Notes under the pieces: generated by a model
What the model saw: only the letters and a program-made list of their open reading frames with translations
Database searches by the model: none
Told to the model about the DNA's origin: nothing
Position numbers and translations under genes: made by a program
Part shown: piece after piece, positions 50,921 to 60,975 of the stretch
Layout of the letters: each line of letters opens with the position of its first letter
How positions within the stretch are numbered: position 1 is the first letter of the stretch
DNA from: F22 sp963675625
GTDB taxonomy: Bacteria > Bacteroidota > Bacteroidia > Bacteroidales > Bacteroidaceae
Direction: 5' to 3'
Length of the DNA: 64,000 bases
Assembly (NCBI GenBank): GCA_963675625.1
Contig: OY776497.1
Coordinates: 806,001-870,000, forward strand

Positions 50921-51784
50921 CTAGCTACATTTCAAAAGCATACCTATTCGAAGCGTTGTTCGAGTACTTATGTGATTCAGCTGACATAGACGACGAACAC
51001 TAGTTCCTTGTCTAACAGCAATCTTTGAAAGAGTATCTCCCCTACGTACTTTATAATAATGTATTTGGGGGTGAGATACTTTTTCAAAAGTATAACTATC
51101 TGCCAAGATGTCTTGATTTTTAAAATCAAACAACTTGGCAGGATCTATAGCTTGACCTAAAAATCTCACCTCAAAATGAAGGTGCGATCCTGTGGAACGA
51201 CCTGTATTGCCACCAAGGCCAATAGGAGTACCTGCATCAACATATTGATTTTCTTTCACCAAATGTTTTGACAGGTGTCCATATATCGTTTCCAATCCAT
51301 TATCGTGACGTATTACCACATAATTACCATATCCTCTACGTTCATAACGAATCATACGTACTTTTCCTGAAAAAGCAGCACGAATGGTATCGCCTGTATA
51401 CACTTTAATGTCTAGACCATAATGAACACGATGGCGCCAGCGACGATAACCAAAACGATCGGTAATACGAGTTCGAGTGGTCGGTAAACAAAAGTCTTTC
51501 AAGTCTATAACATACTTTGCGGGCATCGATATGCCTTGATAAGCATGTACTCTCTGATTTTGCCATGATGGGTATATATCCATTGCTGGATATTCCATAC
51601 GTTCCTTATCAATTTGTTGTTGAAGTACTAAGGAATCAACAATTCCCAACTTTTTATCGACTGGGGCACGATCAGCCAAAAGATCTTGGGCTGATACGGA
51701 CATCTGGCCGACTACAATTAGTAGAGTCAGCATAACAAATCGCAAAGAGCAATTTATCATAGATACTTGAATACTTTTCTTCAT
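50921..51784 (-). CDS. M23-family endopeptidase with C-terminal LysM
   Basis: A 287-residue exported cell-wall hydrolase. The signal peptide (about 1-33) is followed by a spacer, an M23 domain (about 105-215) with zinc ligands in VHYGLDI and HLHFEV, and a LysM module at the C-terminus (YKVRRGDTLSKIAVRQGTS). It cleaves cross-links in the periplasm. It follows ndk by 27 bp. The other M23 enzyme of the window (26.8 kb) is membrane-anchored and lacks LysM. Confidence 0.9.
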   Translation of the reverse strand: MKKSIQVSMINCSLRFVMLTLLIVVGQMSVSAQDLLADRAPVDKKLGIVDSLVLQQQIDKERMEYPAMDIYPSWQNQRVHAYQGISMPAKYVIDLKDFCLPTTRTRITDRFGYRRWRHRVHYGLDIKVYTGDTIRAAFSGKVRMIRYERRGYGNYVVIRHDNGLETIYGHLSKHLVKENQYVDAGTPIGLGGNTGRSTGSHLHFEVRFLGQAIDPAKLFDFKNQDILADSYTFEKVSHPQIHYYKVRRGDTLSKIAVRQGTSVRRLCQLNHISTRTTLRIGMLLKCS

Positions 51785-51811
51785 TATATATTTTATCTTT
51801 TTTGTAGCTGA

Positions 51812-52279
51812 TTAATCTACTTCATCAGCCGCATACAAGAATTGTGCAGTGGCTTGAGCCCACTCAAATAATTCTTCATCAGCAAAAAAACGAGCAACTT
51901 CCAGCTTTGCAGTCTCAAGACAATCTGATGTATGAATCAAGTTCTCTTGAGAACTCATACAATACAACCCACGCAAGGTATCAAGACGAGCTGTTCGGCC
52001 ATTCGTTGGACCTGCAATCTCCCTTACCACTTCGACAGCTTCAACGCCTTCAAGACACATTGCAATAATTGGAGTAGCCATCATTGACTTCTTGACAGAC
52101 TGGAAGAAAGGACGCTCCTTTAGATGCGCATAGTGTTCATCCAATATGGCATCATCAAGTTGCATCATCTTCATGCCTACAATATGTAATCCTTTTCTCT
52201 CAAAACCGGTAATCATTTTACCGACTAGTCTACGTTGAAGCGCACTAGGCTTCATTAGTACAAGCGTTCTTTCAAGCAT
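51812..52279 (-). CDS. ndk: Nucleoside diphosphate kinase
   Basis: A 155-residue enzyme that transfers the terminal phosphate of ATP to other NDPs. The phosphorylated His is His116 in NLIHTSD, and MKPSALQRRLVG is the N-terminal nucleotide site. It has a leader of about 115 nt behind a -7 box, and an M23 peptidase gene follows after 27 bp. Confidence 0.95.
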   Translation of the reverse strand: MLERTLVLMKPSALQRRLVGKMITGFERKGLHIVGMKMMQLDDAILDEHYAHLKERPFFQSVKKSMMATPIIAMCLEGVEAVEVVREIAGPTNGRTARLDTLRGLYCMSSQENLIHTSDCLETAKLEVARFFADEELFEWAQATAQFLYAADEVD

Positions 52280-52398
52280 AATAATTCAAAGTTAAATTGG
52301 TTTTATGACTAACAACAGCCATCAATAATATTAAGGTTTTTTTCAAGTACTATCCTCCACACCATATTCAGTGCCGTAAGATAGACTACAGGTTGCGC

Positions 52399-52406
52399 CA
52401 AAGATA
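52399..52406 (-). promoter_or_regulatory. -7 box of the ndk promoter
   Basis: TATCTTTG on the minus strand. The long leader (about 115 nt) shows no strong hairpin. Confidence 0.6.
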
Positions 52407-52468
52407 CAAATATTCTAAGTAAAAAGCCATACGAACTAGCCTTTTTTCGGTTTATTCAACGCTTTTTA

Positions 52469-54577
52469 CTAAGATATTTGTCCCCAATCTCTTTGTTGTT
52501 TACGTATAGCCTTTAGATTTTGCCACATGATTTGGTTTTCAGTAAGTGTACACCGAGGATCTGCATCAGCAATCCGCATGGCTAAATTACGACATTCCTC
52601 GACTAATTGTCCATCATGTGCTATATCGGCTATCTTAAGATTAAATGCTTGCCCACTCTGAATCGTTCCAGACAAATCACCAGGTCCACGAAACTTCAAA
52701 TCGGCCTCAGCTATATCAAAACCGTTATTGGATTTAACCATGATATCGACTCGATTTTTAGTTATTTCGTTGATTTCAGGCGATGTAACCAACACGCAAT
52801 AAGATTTTTCTGCACCACGTCCAACTCGCCCTCTCAGTTGGTGCAATTGAGAAAGGCCAAATCTATCAGCATTTTCAATAATCATTACGGAAGCATTCGG
52901 TACGTTTACACCAACTTCGATAACAGTAGTAGCTACCATAATCTGAGCCTCATTAGTTGAGAAACGATGCATTTGAGCTTCTTTTTCGGCTGATTTCATT
53001 TTCCCATGCACCATACATACTTTGTATTTTTCAAAGCGCTGACTAATGGACAAGTATCCCGATTCAAGAGCTTCTAAATCAGACTTTTCACTTTCTTGAA
53101 TCAAAGGGTATACAACATATACTTGACGACCTTGTGCCAGTTGTTTATCAACCGACATATACAAAGAAGTACGATGATCACTAAATTTATGAATAGTCGT
53201 AATTGGTTTTCTCCCAGGTGGCAGTTCATCAATAACCGATGTTTGCAAATCACCATATATAGTCATAGCTAATGTACGAGGTATAGGAGTTGCTGTCATC
53301 ACCAAGACATGAGGTGGCTTTTCACCTTTTTCCCATAATCGAGCACGTTGCTCGACACCAAAACGATGTTGTTCATCAATAACCACCATACCAAGACGGT
53401 TAAAGACTACCCATTTTTCAATCAATGCATGTGTACCTATTAATATATGAATATCTCCTTTTTCAAGATCATCCAATATTTTTTTTCGTTTTTTCCCTTT
53501 TATTGAACCAGTTAATAGTTCTACATGTACAGGCAAATCACCTAACATATCACGTATAGACTTTAGATGCTGCTGAGCCAATATTTCTGTTGGAGCCATC
53601 ATACAGGCCTGAAAGCCACTACCAGCAACAATAAGCATAGCCATAAGAGCCACTAGTGTTTTTCCACTTCCTACATCTCCTTGTAAAAGTCGATTCATTT
53701 GCACACCAGTATTCAGATCTTTATAAATCTCTTTTACTACACGCTTTTGCGCATCTGTTAAATCAAAAGGTAAACAATCACGATAAAAATCTAAAAAGAA
53801 GTGACCTGGAGTTGTAAACGAGTAACTTTGATGTGATTGTCTTCGCTCAATCATATAACGCACTAAATTGAGTTGAATATAAAAGAGTTCCTCAAATTTT
53901 AACCGAAAAACGGCTTTTTCATATATGGGTGCGCTTTCTGGGAAGTGTATATTATATAGTGCATCACCTAAAGGTATTAGATGATATGTATCAATAATCC
54001 ACTGAGGTAATGTTTCTTCAAAATCTCGTCCATAAGTTAGAAAAAGTCCACGAATAATATCGCGACAATCAGTGGAAGATAAGTAATTACGTTTCATCTT
54101 ATCCGACGTATGATACATCGGCATCATACCCAAATTGGAAAACGTATGTTCATTATAAAGCGTCAATTCTGGATGCGTTATATTATAGCAACCTGAATAA
54201 GCTTTTGGTTGACCAAATGCTATATATTCGACTCCAATCTTAAGGCTCTTTTGAAAAAACTTAATACCATTGAACCAAACTAATTCAATGGTTTCATTGC
54301 CATCAGAAAAATAAGCTACTAAACGGCGAGAACGACCTTCACCGACAGTTTCAATACTACGAATAACACCTTTTACTTGCACCCAATTGTGAGAAGAATT
54401 GATTTCATGAATACGGTATATTTTTCTTCTATCAATGTGACGATAAGGATAATGCAATAACATATCAAATACATTTTGAATATGCAGTTGATCAGCCAAC
54501 ACATCTGCTTTGTGCTGACCAACTCCTTTTACGTACATCAAATTGGTATTTCGTAGTTTAGAAACACTAATAGCCAT
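52469..54577 (-). CDS. recG: ATP-dependent DNA helicase RecG
   Basis: A 702-residue helicase that reverses stalled forks and processes R-loops. The N-terminal wedge domain holds an OB fold. Walker A is GDVGSGKT, the motif II box is DEQH, and QLRGRVGRG is motif VI. It lies 10 bp downstream of ispD and ends the pdxJ-to-recG operon. No clear terminator is seen after it. Confidence 0.97.
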   Translation of the reverse strand: MAISVSKLRNTNLMYVKGVGQHKADVLADQLHIQNVFDMLLHYPYRHIDRRKIYRIHEINSSHNWVQVKGVIRSIETVGEGRSRRLVAYFSDGNETIELVWFNGIKFFQKSLKIGVEYIAFGQPKAYSGCYNITHPELTLYNEHTFSNLGMMPMYHTSDKMKRNYLSSTDCRDIIRGLFLTYGRDFEETLPQWIIDTYHLIPLGDALYNIHFPESAPIYEKAVFRLKFEELFYIQLNLVRYMIERRQSHQSYSFTTPGHFFLDFYRDCLPFDLTDAQKRVVKEIYKDLNTGVQMNRLLQGDVGSGKTLVALMAMLIVAGSGFQACMMAPTEILAQQHLKSIRDMLGDLPVHVELLTGSIKGKKRKKILDDLEKGDIHILIGTHALIEKWVVFNRLGMVVIDEQHRFGVEQRARLWEKGEKPPHVLVMTATPIPRTLAMTIYGDLQTSVIDELPPGRKPITTIHKFSDHRTSLYMSVDKQLAQGRQVYVVYPLIQESEKSDLEALESGYLSISQRFEKYKVCMVHGKMKSAEKEAQMHRFSTNEAQIMVATTVIEVGVNVPNASVMIIENADRFGLSQLHQLRGRVGRGAEKSYCVLVTSPEINEITKNRVDIMVKSNNGFDIAEADLKFRGPGDLSGTIQSGQAFNLKIADIAHDGQLVEECRNLAMRIADADPRCTLTENQIMWQNLKAIRKQQRDWGQIS

Positions 54578-54587
54578 TAATCTCCAT

Positions 54588-55298
54588 TTATATTATTGTT
54601 TTAGCAATCTTCATATCCCAAGGAGTCGTCAATTTTATATTCTCACGATTTCCTAGAATAAGACAAATAGAGTGTCCTCTTTTTTCGACAACCGATGCAT
54701 CATCCGTAAATTCCACACAGTAAGGTTGCTCATAGGCATCCTCTATAATATCTCGACGAAACACTTGAGGAGTTTGCACTTGCACATATTCGTTTCTTGA
54801 CACCATGGTATTGGGTCCGTTGTAGCTTTCCTCAAATACGTTTTGCTCAGGACTACTCATAGATGTAATTCTACGCATTGAATCAATAACTGGCACAACA
54901 GGTATTGCCGTCCCTCTCAACTGAGCTTGTTCAAATGCAGAACGCACAACTTCTTGGCTTACAAAAGGGCGTACGGCATCATGAATGGCCACTAAAGCGA
55001 TGTCCTCATCAAGCATATTTAAACCATTCTGAACGGAATGAAAACGTGTTTGTCCACCATAGACTATTTTATGTGGCACATCGTAATGATATTTTTCACA
55101 TAAGTCAGTCCAAATATCAAGATGCGCTTTAGATAAGACGAGTATAATCTGTACTTCTGTATCAAATTGATGAAAAACGTCCATAGTATGCATCAAAACA
55201 CATCGATCTCCTAAAGGTAGATATTGTTTGGGTAAATCTTGCAGCATGCGAGTGCCACTACCACCGGCAACAAGAATAACAGCTTTCTTCAAATTCAT
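54588..55298 (-). CDS. ispD: 2-C-methyl-D-erythritol 4-phosphate cytidylyltransferase
   Basis: A 236-residue enzyme of the MEP isoprenoid pathway, making CDP-methylerythritol. The nucleotide-binding loop AGGSGTRMLQDLPKQ begins at residue 11, and AIHDAVRPF and TPQVFRR follow. Its ATG shares one base with the stop codon of the DJ-1 gene (TGATG), so translation is likely coupled. Confidence 0.96.
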   Translation of the reverse strand: MNLKKAVILVAGGSGTRMLQDLPKQYLPLGDRCVLMHTMDVFHQFDTEVQIILVLSKAHLDIWTDLCEKYHYDVPHKIVYGGQTRFHSVQNGLNMLDEDIALVAIHDAVRPFVSQEVVRSAFEQAQLRGTAIPVVPVIDSMRRITSMSSPEQNVFEESYNGPNTMVSRNEYVQVQTPQVFRRDIIEDAYEQPYCVEFTDDASVVEKRGHSICLILGNRENIKLTTPWDMKIAKTII

Positions 55299-55855
55299 CA
55301 GCTCAAGTTTATTTGCATTTCTTCAGATATTCTACTAGCTATCTCTTCACCTACTAAACGTGAGACAATAGCTAGGCCAAAAGGAATAGCTAGACCTGGT
55401 CCCTTACCTGTAACAAAATTGCCATCAATAGTTATATCTTCAGCTGTGTAACGCGCTTTCAATAAATACTTTTCAAATCCAGGATAACAAGTTGCAGATA
55501 CACCAGACAACACACCTAAGCGACCAAAAGCCATAGGGGCAGCACAAATAGCTGCCAAATGTTTGTTTTCATTAACAGCAAAATTTAAAATAAGCTTTTG
55601 GAGTGGCACACAATCACTAAGATGTTGTGCTCCAGGCATACCACCTGGCAAAACAAGCATGTCCACTTCTGTAGCATCAAAATCATTTATATGCACATCA
55701 GCAACTACTGGTATTTGATGAACCCCAACAGCTATTGTATCATCCATTATAGATACTGTAGTAACTTGAATGCCTGCTCGTCGAGCTATATCTATTGGAG
55801 CTATTGCTTCGATTTCTTCAAATCCATCAGCTAAAAACACTGCAATATGTTTCAT
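55298..55855 (-). CDS. DJ-1/PfpI-family protein
   Basis: A 185-residue protein of the DJ-1 group. The reactive Cys is Cys104 in AAICAAPMAFG, with the supporting acidic residue in GFEEIE (13-16). DJ-1 proteins act as deglycases, chaperones or redox sensors; the specific role here is unknown. It lies between tonB and ispD and overlaps ispD by one base. Confidence 0.9.
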   Translation of the reverse strand: MKHIAVFLADGFEEIEAIAPIDIARRAGIQVTTVSIMDDTIAVGVHQIPVVADVHINDFDATEVDMLVLPGGMPGAQHLSDCVPLQKLILNFAVNENKHLAAICAAPMAFGRLGVLSGVSATCYPGFEKYLLKARYTAEDITIDGNFVTGKGPGLAIPFGLAIVSRLVGEEIASRISEEMQINLS

Positions 55856-55878
55856 CTATATAGTTTTTATTAGTTAGT

Positions 55879-56739
55879 TTATCTCAATTTAAAGACATAA
55901 GTAATTGTACCTTGCTGATTATCCTCATTTTTTACAGCATTAAAACGAGCTTTGAGAGCCGCTGCTTCTGCAACACGACGTGCCTGAGCATTACTTGATA
56001 CCGTGCCACCCTGTACACGGGCATTAACAACATTTCCATCAGGAGTTACTAAAATCTGCACAATCACAGTACCTCCTTCATCAAGTCCTGGCACTCGTTC
56101 TGGCTTAGGTAACCCTTCACCTCCAGTATGACGCCCAGGGAGATTGTAGCTAGTTTGACCATCATATCCTTTGGGTATCAGTCCTTGATTAGTTCCATGT
56201 GCGCTCCCTTGATGAGTAGTCTGCTTACCAGTTCCCTCCCCCGTCTGCATCGCCTTGCTTTGCTTAAAAGCATTACTCACAGAAGCAATACGTTTTGCAG
56301 CTTCCTCACGTTCTTTGAGTTTTCTTTCTTCTTCACGACGTTTTTCTTCTTCACGTCGTTTTTGAAGCAACTGTTCATTTTGTTCTTTATCTTTTTGATC
56401 CTGATCACCAATGGTATTGTTTTGATCAGTCATAGGAGAAGGATCTTCTTGAATCACATGCTTTGAATCTTCTACTTTCTTTACCGTAGATGCATCTATA
56501 TCTTCTTCATCAACTTGCTCCCCTACTTCTTCTTGCACTCCTGGAAGAGCAGCTGTGGGTTCTACTTTATCACCTTGCCCTTGAGTTGGCAATGTCTCAA
56601 TTCCTAACATTATAGGCACACCACTTTCTTCCTGCTGCTGTGGCGTAGCAATTTTAACCCACCACAAAACAACAAGAATTATCAGTAATGCAACAATAGC
56701 CGCTATTAGTCCATAAAACTCTTCTTTTTCTATCTTCAT
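55879..56739 (-). CDS. tonB: Energy transducer TonB
   Basis: A 286-residue protein. One N-terminal transmembrane helix (about 9-29) is followed by a long charged region with a Lys/Glu/Arg-rich coiled coil (about 115-155) and the C-terminal TonB domain (about 205-286: VIVQILVTPDGNVVNARVQG ending ITYVFKLR). It carries proton-motive energy from ExbB-ExbD to outer-membrane transporters. The coiled coil instead of a Pro-rich linker resembles TolA. It starts 12 bp after exbD. Confidence 0.92.
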   Translation of the reverse strand: MKIEKEEFYGLIAAIVALLIILVVLWWVKIATPQQQEESGVPIMLGIETLPTQGQGDKVEPTAALPGVQEEVGEQVDEEDIDASTVKKVEDSKHVIQEDPSPMTDQNNTIGDQDQKDKEQNEQLLQKRREEEKRREEERKLKEREEAAKRIASVSNAFKQSKAMQTGEGTGKQTTHQGSAHGTNQGLIPKGYDGQTSYNLPGRHTGGEGLPKPERVPGLDEGGTVIVQILVTPDGNVVNARVQGGTVSSNAQARRVAEAAALKARFNAVKNEDNQQGTITYVFKLR

Positions 56740-56751
56740 AGGAGGTGATAA

Positions 56752-57165
56752 TTATCTCTCAGGTGGTCGAGTAGCTAAGACTACTTTATAATGATTATCA
56801 TTGGCGATACTAAGTACATGAACAACTTCACTGTAAGGTACTTTTTCATCGGCATACAACGCCACATACATCTCAGGTTCCTGAACTGAATAGTTCCGCA
56901 AAATAGCCGCTAAGTCGCCAACTTCAATTTCTTTTTCTTCACCATTTCCAAGAGCAGTATAATATCTCAACTGTGCATCTATTATTACCCGTGCTAAAGG
57001 ACGAGCGGCTGTTTGACTTTTTCCTTGAGGTAATAAAACCTTGATCGCATTGGGCGAAACAACAGTGGAAGTGATCATGAAGAAGATCAGAAGTAGAAAT
57101 ATAACATCCGTCATGGAAGCCATGGCAAATGATGGAGATATTCGATTTCGTCTTTTTAATTGCAT
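56752..57165 (-). CDS. exbD: ExbD/TolR-family protein
   Basis: A 137-residue protein with one membrane helix (about 20-38) that carries the essential Asp20 in SMTDVIFLLLIFFM, then a periplasmic domain. It forms the proton channel with ExbB. It lies 21 bp after exbB and 12 bp before tonB. Confidence 0.94.
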   Translation of the reverse strand: MQLKRRNRISPSFAMASMTDVIFLLLIFFMITSTVVSPNAIKVLLPQGKSQTAARPLARVIIDAQLRYYTALGNGEEKEIEVGDLAAILRNYSVQEPEMYVALYADEKVPYSEVVHVLSIANDNHYKVVLATRPPER

Positions 57166-57186
57166 AAGTATAAGCTAAAATAAGGG

Positions 57187-57918
57187 TTAAGCAGAGACTT
57201 CTTTATGATCACTCATATCGTTCAGCATATCCATAAAAGTCATTGTTTTAGCCTCCATATCATTTACAACACTATCAACACGACTGACCAAATAGTTGTA
57301 TGCAAACATAGCTATAATCCCTACAATAAGCCCAGCTACAGTAGTAATCATCGCTTCATAAATACCACCTGAAAGCAGTTTTATATTAATATTATTTCCA
57401 GCATTAGACATCTCATAAAATGCACGTACCATACCTGTTACTGTACCAAAAAAACCGATCATTGGTGCTCCTCCTGAAATAGTAGCCAGTACATTTAAGT
57501 GGCGTTCCAAAATTGAGACTTCCACATTGCCTACATTCTCAATAGTCGTAAGAATATCACGAGTTGGATGTCCTAATCGACTAATCCCCTTTTCGATCAT
57601 TCTAGAAGCTGGGGTATTTGTCATCTGACAATAATTGATAGCCGATTTGACATCATGACTAGTTATATAGTCAACCACTTTGTCCATAAATAATGGATCG
57701 GCTTTTTTAGCCTTACGTATAACGCAGATTCGTTCCACTAAAAAATACACACACAAAAGAAGCAATGCCAATAAGACGAGCATAATCCACCCTCCTTTCA
57801 TTGCCATGGCTAGTAAATTCATAGTAGGTTTATTTACAGTTGCTTCTACTACTTGGGCTTGAGCTAACGAATCAAGAGAACTCTGCGCTAACACAAGCGC
57901 TGATAACAAATACGACAT
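57187..57918 (-). CDS. exbB: MotA/TolQ/ExbB-family proton channel protein
   Basis: A 243-residue membrane protein with three helices (about 38-60, 145-168 and 185-208) and the family segment ISGGAPMIGFFGTVTGMVRAF. With ExbD it powers TonB. It starts 23 bp after pdxJ in the same operon. Confidence 0.94.
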   Translation of the reverse strand: MSYLLSALVLAQSSLDSLAQAQVVEATVNKPTMNLLAMAMKGGWIMLVLLALLLLCVYFLVERICVIRKAKKADPLFMDKVVDYITSHDVKSAINYCQMTNTPASRMIEKGISRLGHPTRDILTTIENVGNVEVSILERHLNVLATISGGAPMIGFFGTVTGMVRAFYEMSNAGNNINIKLLSGGIYEAMITTVAGLIVGIIAMFAYNYLVSRVDSVVNDMEAKTMTFMDMLNDMSDHKEVSA

Positions 57919-57941
57919 GATGATAGATGATATTTAGGTTA

Positions 57942-58655
57942 CTACTTTAAACATTTTTTGTATTGGCGAATGGTTTCTTCCATTCCCAAATACAATGCAT
58001 CAGCTATTAGGGCGTGACCTATTGAGACCTCATCACACCAAGGGATCTTTTGATAAAAAAAAGCTAAATTCTCAAGACTGAGATCGTGTCCAGCATTTAA
58101 TCCCAAACCTAAAGCATGCGCCGCTTCAGCCGCCTCAACAAAGGGAGCTATTGCAAGTTCTCTATTATCTGCATAATGTGATGCATATGGCTCAGTATAC
58201 AGCTCAACACGATCTGCACCCACTATAGCCGCGCCACGCACCATACTCACTTCAGGACTAACAAATATAGAAGTACGAATACCTGCCTCACGAAATGTAT
58301 CTACCAAAGCTTTCAGGAAATCGCGATGAGCTACTGTGTCCCATCCACTATTACTTGTTAATTGATCTGGTTTATCTGGTACAAGAGTTACTTGATGAGG
58401 ATGCACTTTAAGTACAAGTGCTACAAACTCCTCAGAAGGGTAGCCTTCGATATTGAATTCGGTAGTCAAATTAGGGCGCAGTTCAAAAACATCAGAACGA
58501 CGAATATGCCTTTCATCTGGTCGTGGATGTACTGTGATTCCATCTGCTCCAAATGTTTCACAATCTAAAGCCATTTGTAAGACATTTGGTATATTTCCTC
58601 CACGTGCGTTACGTAGAGTAGCAATCTTATTGATATTAACACTAAGTTTTGTCAT
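57942..58655 (-). CDS. pdxJ: Pyridoxine 5'-phosphate synthase
   Basis: A 237-residue TIM-barrel enzyme of the DXP-dependent vitamin B6 pathway, joining 1-deoxyxylulose 5-phosphate and 3-amino-2-oxopropyl phosphate. VNINKIATLRNARGG, GITVHPRPDERHI and GLNAGHDLSLENL are family-typical. It is the first gene of the operon pdxJ-exbB-exbD-tonB-DJ-1-ispD-recG. Confidence 0.96.
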   Translation of the reverse strand: MTKLSVNINKIATLRNARGGNIPNVLQMALDCETFGADGITVHPRPDERHIRRSDVFELRPNLTTEFNIEGYPSEEFVALVLKVHPHQVTLVPDKPDQLTSNSGWDTVAHRDFLKALVDTFREAGIRTSIFVSPEVSMVRGAAIVGADRVELYTEPYASHYADNRELAIAPFVEAAEAAHALGLGLNAGHDLSLENLAFFYQKIPWCDEVSIGHALIADALYLGMEETIRQYKKCLK

Positions 58656-58685
58656 ATGTTCCTCCTATTCTTAGTTTATATCGAA

Positions 58686-58693
58686 CAAAAGTA
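58686..58693 (-). promoter_or_regulatory. -7 box of the pdxJ-to-recG operon
   Basis: TACTTTTG on the minus strand, about 31 bp before the pdxJ start. It lies 44 bp from the divergent nadK box. Confidence 0.65.
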
Positions 58694-58737
58694 CAAAATT
58701 TATCGGGTGATAATGCAGGATTCTAGAGAAAAAAGTG

Positions 58738-58745
58738 CATTTTTG
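58738..58745 (+). promoter_or_regulatory. -7 box of nadK
   Basis: CATTTTTG, one base from the consensus TAnnTTTG, 24 bp before the nadK start. Confidence 0.5.
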
Positions 58746-58768
58746 TAGTCAGTAAATAATTAAATATT

Positions 58769-59653
58769 ATGAACATAGCTCTTTTTGGTAATTGTCATCA
58801 ACCCGAGAAATCCATACATTCGGCAAGACTATTTGATATCCTAACAACTCTACAAGTCACAATCCTAGTAGAGAAATCTTTTTATGATTTTTTGAAAACA
58901 GTCTTGGATTTAAAAAAATGGGATATCACAACCTATTCCATGGATGACCTTTCTCAAAAAGACTTTCATGCAGACTTGTTGATTAGCATTGGGGGGGATG
59001 GTACATTTTTGAAAGCAGCCAATGCTGTTCAAGAAAACATAATTCCTATTCTTGGAATAAATACAGGACGACTGGGCTTTTTAGCTGACGTTGGGACCGA
59101 TGATATGAATGAGCAACTAGTTCAAATTTTAGGAGGCAACATACAGATAGAAGAAAGAAATTTGCTCGAAATTAAAACAGATGGATATCAATTAAAACAA
59201 CATCCATACGCACTCAATGAAATTGCTATACTAAAGCATGATTCATCTTCTATGATAGCTATAAAAACCCATATCAATAATCAAGAGTTAGTCACTTATC
59301 AAGCAGATGGCCTCATCATAGCCACTCCCACTGGAAGTACAGCATACTCATTGAGTGTGGGTGGCCCTATTATAGCCCCACAATCAGGAGTAATAGCTCT
59401 TACACCTGTAGCTCCACATAGTCTCACCATGCGCCCAATGGTCATACGTGACGATTGGTCTATATCACTAGATGTAACAAGTCGTTCACATTATTTCTTG
59501 GTCGCAATAGATGGAAGAAGTGAAAGCATTCCACAAGGTACAAGTATAACAATAAGTAAAGCACCTTTCAAAGTCCGAATTGCTCGTAGAAAAGATAGAA
59601 ATTTCTTCGACACCCTAAGACAGAAGATGATGTGGGGAGTCGACAAAAGATAG
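58769..59653 (+). CDS. nadK: NAD kinase
   Basis: A 294-residue enzyme that phosphorylates NAD to NADP. GGDGTF is at 75-80, NEIAI and TPTGSTAYSLSVGGPI follow in family order. It has its own promoter, divergent from pdxJ, and ends in a bidirectional hairpin before the convergent OmpA gene. Confidence 0.97.
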   Translation: MNIALFGNCHQPEKSIHSARLFDILTTLQVTILVEKSFYDFLKTVLDLKKWDITTYSMDDLSQKDFHADLLISIGGDGTFLKAANAVQENIIPILGINTGRLGFLADVGTDDMNEQLVQILGGNIQIEERNLLEIKTDGYQLKQHPYALNEIAILKHDSSSMIAIKTHINNQELVTYQADGLIIATPTGSTAYSLSVGGPIIAPQSGVIALTPVAPHSLTMRPMVIRDDWSISLDVTSRSHYFLVAIDGRSESIPQGTSITISKAPFKVRIARRKDRNFFDTLRQKMMWGVDKR

Positions 59654-59699
59654 ATCCATTAAGTTAAAAAGAGACTAAAACACTTAGTTATAAATATAG

Positions 59700-59733
59700 T
59701 AGGGTGTGTCAAAGTAATTCTTGACACACCCTA
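59700..59733. terminator. Bidirectional hairpin between nadK and the OmpA-family gene
   Basis: A 13-bp-per-arm perfect inverted repeat around an 8-nt loop (59713-59720). Neither flank has a strong T run. Confidence 0.7.
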
Positions 59734-59755
59734 TCTAAATATTAAATACCAATAT

Positions 59756-60925
59756 TTATTTAACGACTTCTACGATAACCGCACGACTTAAGCGACGATC
59801 ATTATAGTACATATTTTCTACGCCACCTTTGTGGGCCATTTTCAACTGATCAGGATTTACACTATGTTCCTTGACTAAAAAATCATACATTGCTTGCGCA
59901 CGTTGACTAGAGAGTCGTTCATTGATAGAAGTATTTCCAGTCCATCTATCCGCGTAACCTGTGATAAGGTATACAGCGCCAGCGTCACCATCTTTAATTT
60001 GTTTAGCTAAATAACTTGCGTTAGTCTTCATAGCCCGAGTCAATTTAGGTGAATTAATTGGGAAAATAAATAAAGTTGGTGCAATTATTTGCTCTTTCTC
60101 TATTCTTTCTACAACTTTTGACGAATGTTCTAACACTGAGATCTGTTCTTTAATCTTTGCATTCTGGGCACGAGAAGCTTCCAACTGGTCACGTACAGAT
60201 TGCATTTCTGCATCACTAATACCTGAAGGTACTACAGAACGTCTCTGCCAGCCTCTATTGGGGAAGTTATATGTAACACCCACTGTCAATCCAAAAATCA
60301 CATCGGTTTCAGAGGCTGAATTATACTCTAATTCATCAAAGCGATCGTGCACCATATCCACGCGTGGCTCAATATTGATATCCCAAGCATCATTCAACTG
60401 AAATTTATTGATGACACCAAATCTAAAACTTTGTTCATCTTCTTGACCATAGTTAAAACAACGTGCCCAGCCTGTACCGATGTATGGAATTAAAGAATAG
60501 CAACGATCTGCCTTATATCCTTTAATCAGGTTGAATACATCAAACATGGCATCAACATGAAAGACACCAATATCATACTTTTCCTTGTAATAGCCATCAC
60601 CTAAGTCTGTAGTAATAGCAGAACTATAAGAAAGATCTGTGACTCCTTCAAGCTTATAACCGTAATATCCAAGACGAACCCCAAAACCTGGAGTAAACCA
60701 TTTTCCTAGACTAATATCAAAGGCAGGAGATATTCGATCAAAGAAGTCTAACTTGTTATCCAAGTCAGAATCCAAAAATTGAGCACCAAATCCTACACTT
60801 ACAAACCAATTATCACGAAACATATTTGTTTCTACTTTATGATCTGTCTCTTTATCTTTTACTGTTTGCGCTGAAAGCGAAGTCCCCCCCAATAAAAGCG
60901 CAACAAGGAACAAACTCTTTTTCAT
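59756..60925 (-). CDS. OmpA-family outer-membrane protein, downstream copy
   Basis: A 389-residue outer-membrane protein: signal peptide (about 1-20), a beta-barrel half (about 30-225), a coiled-coil link (about 235-275) and a C-terminal OmpA peptidoglycan-binding domain (about 280-389, VYLITGYADRWTGNTSINERLSSQRAQAMYDFLVK). Conserved starts VETNMFRDNWFVSVGFGAQF are shared with the neighbour. It lies 50 bp after a paralogue and is probably co-transcribed with it. Confidence 0.9.
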   Translation of the reverse strand: MKKSLFLVALLLGGTSLSAQTVKDKETDHKVETNMFRDNWFVSVGFGAQFLDSDLDNKLDFFDRISPAFDISLGKWFTPGFGVRLGYYGYKLEGVTDLSYSSAITTDLGDGYYKEKYDIGVFHVDAMFDVFNLIKGYKADRCYSLIPYIGTGWARCFNYGQEDEQSFRFGVINKFQLNDAWDINIEPRVDMVHDRFDELEYNSASETDVIFGLTVGVTYNFPNRGWQRRSVVPSGISDAEMQSVRDQLEASRAQNAKIKEQISVLEHSSKVVERIEKEQIIAPTLFIFPINSPKLTRAMKTNASYLAKQIKDGDAGAVYLITGYADRWTGNTSINERLSSQRAQAMYDFLVKEHSVNPDQLKMAHKGGVENMYYNDRRLSRAVIVEVVK

Positions 60926-60975
60926 ATTATATCATTTTTTTTGCTACTGGTTATTTCCTCGATCATCTATACTGT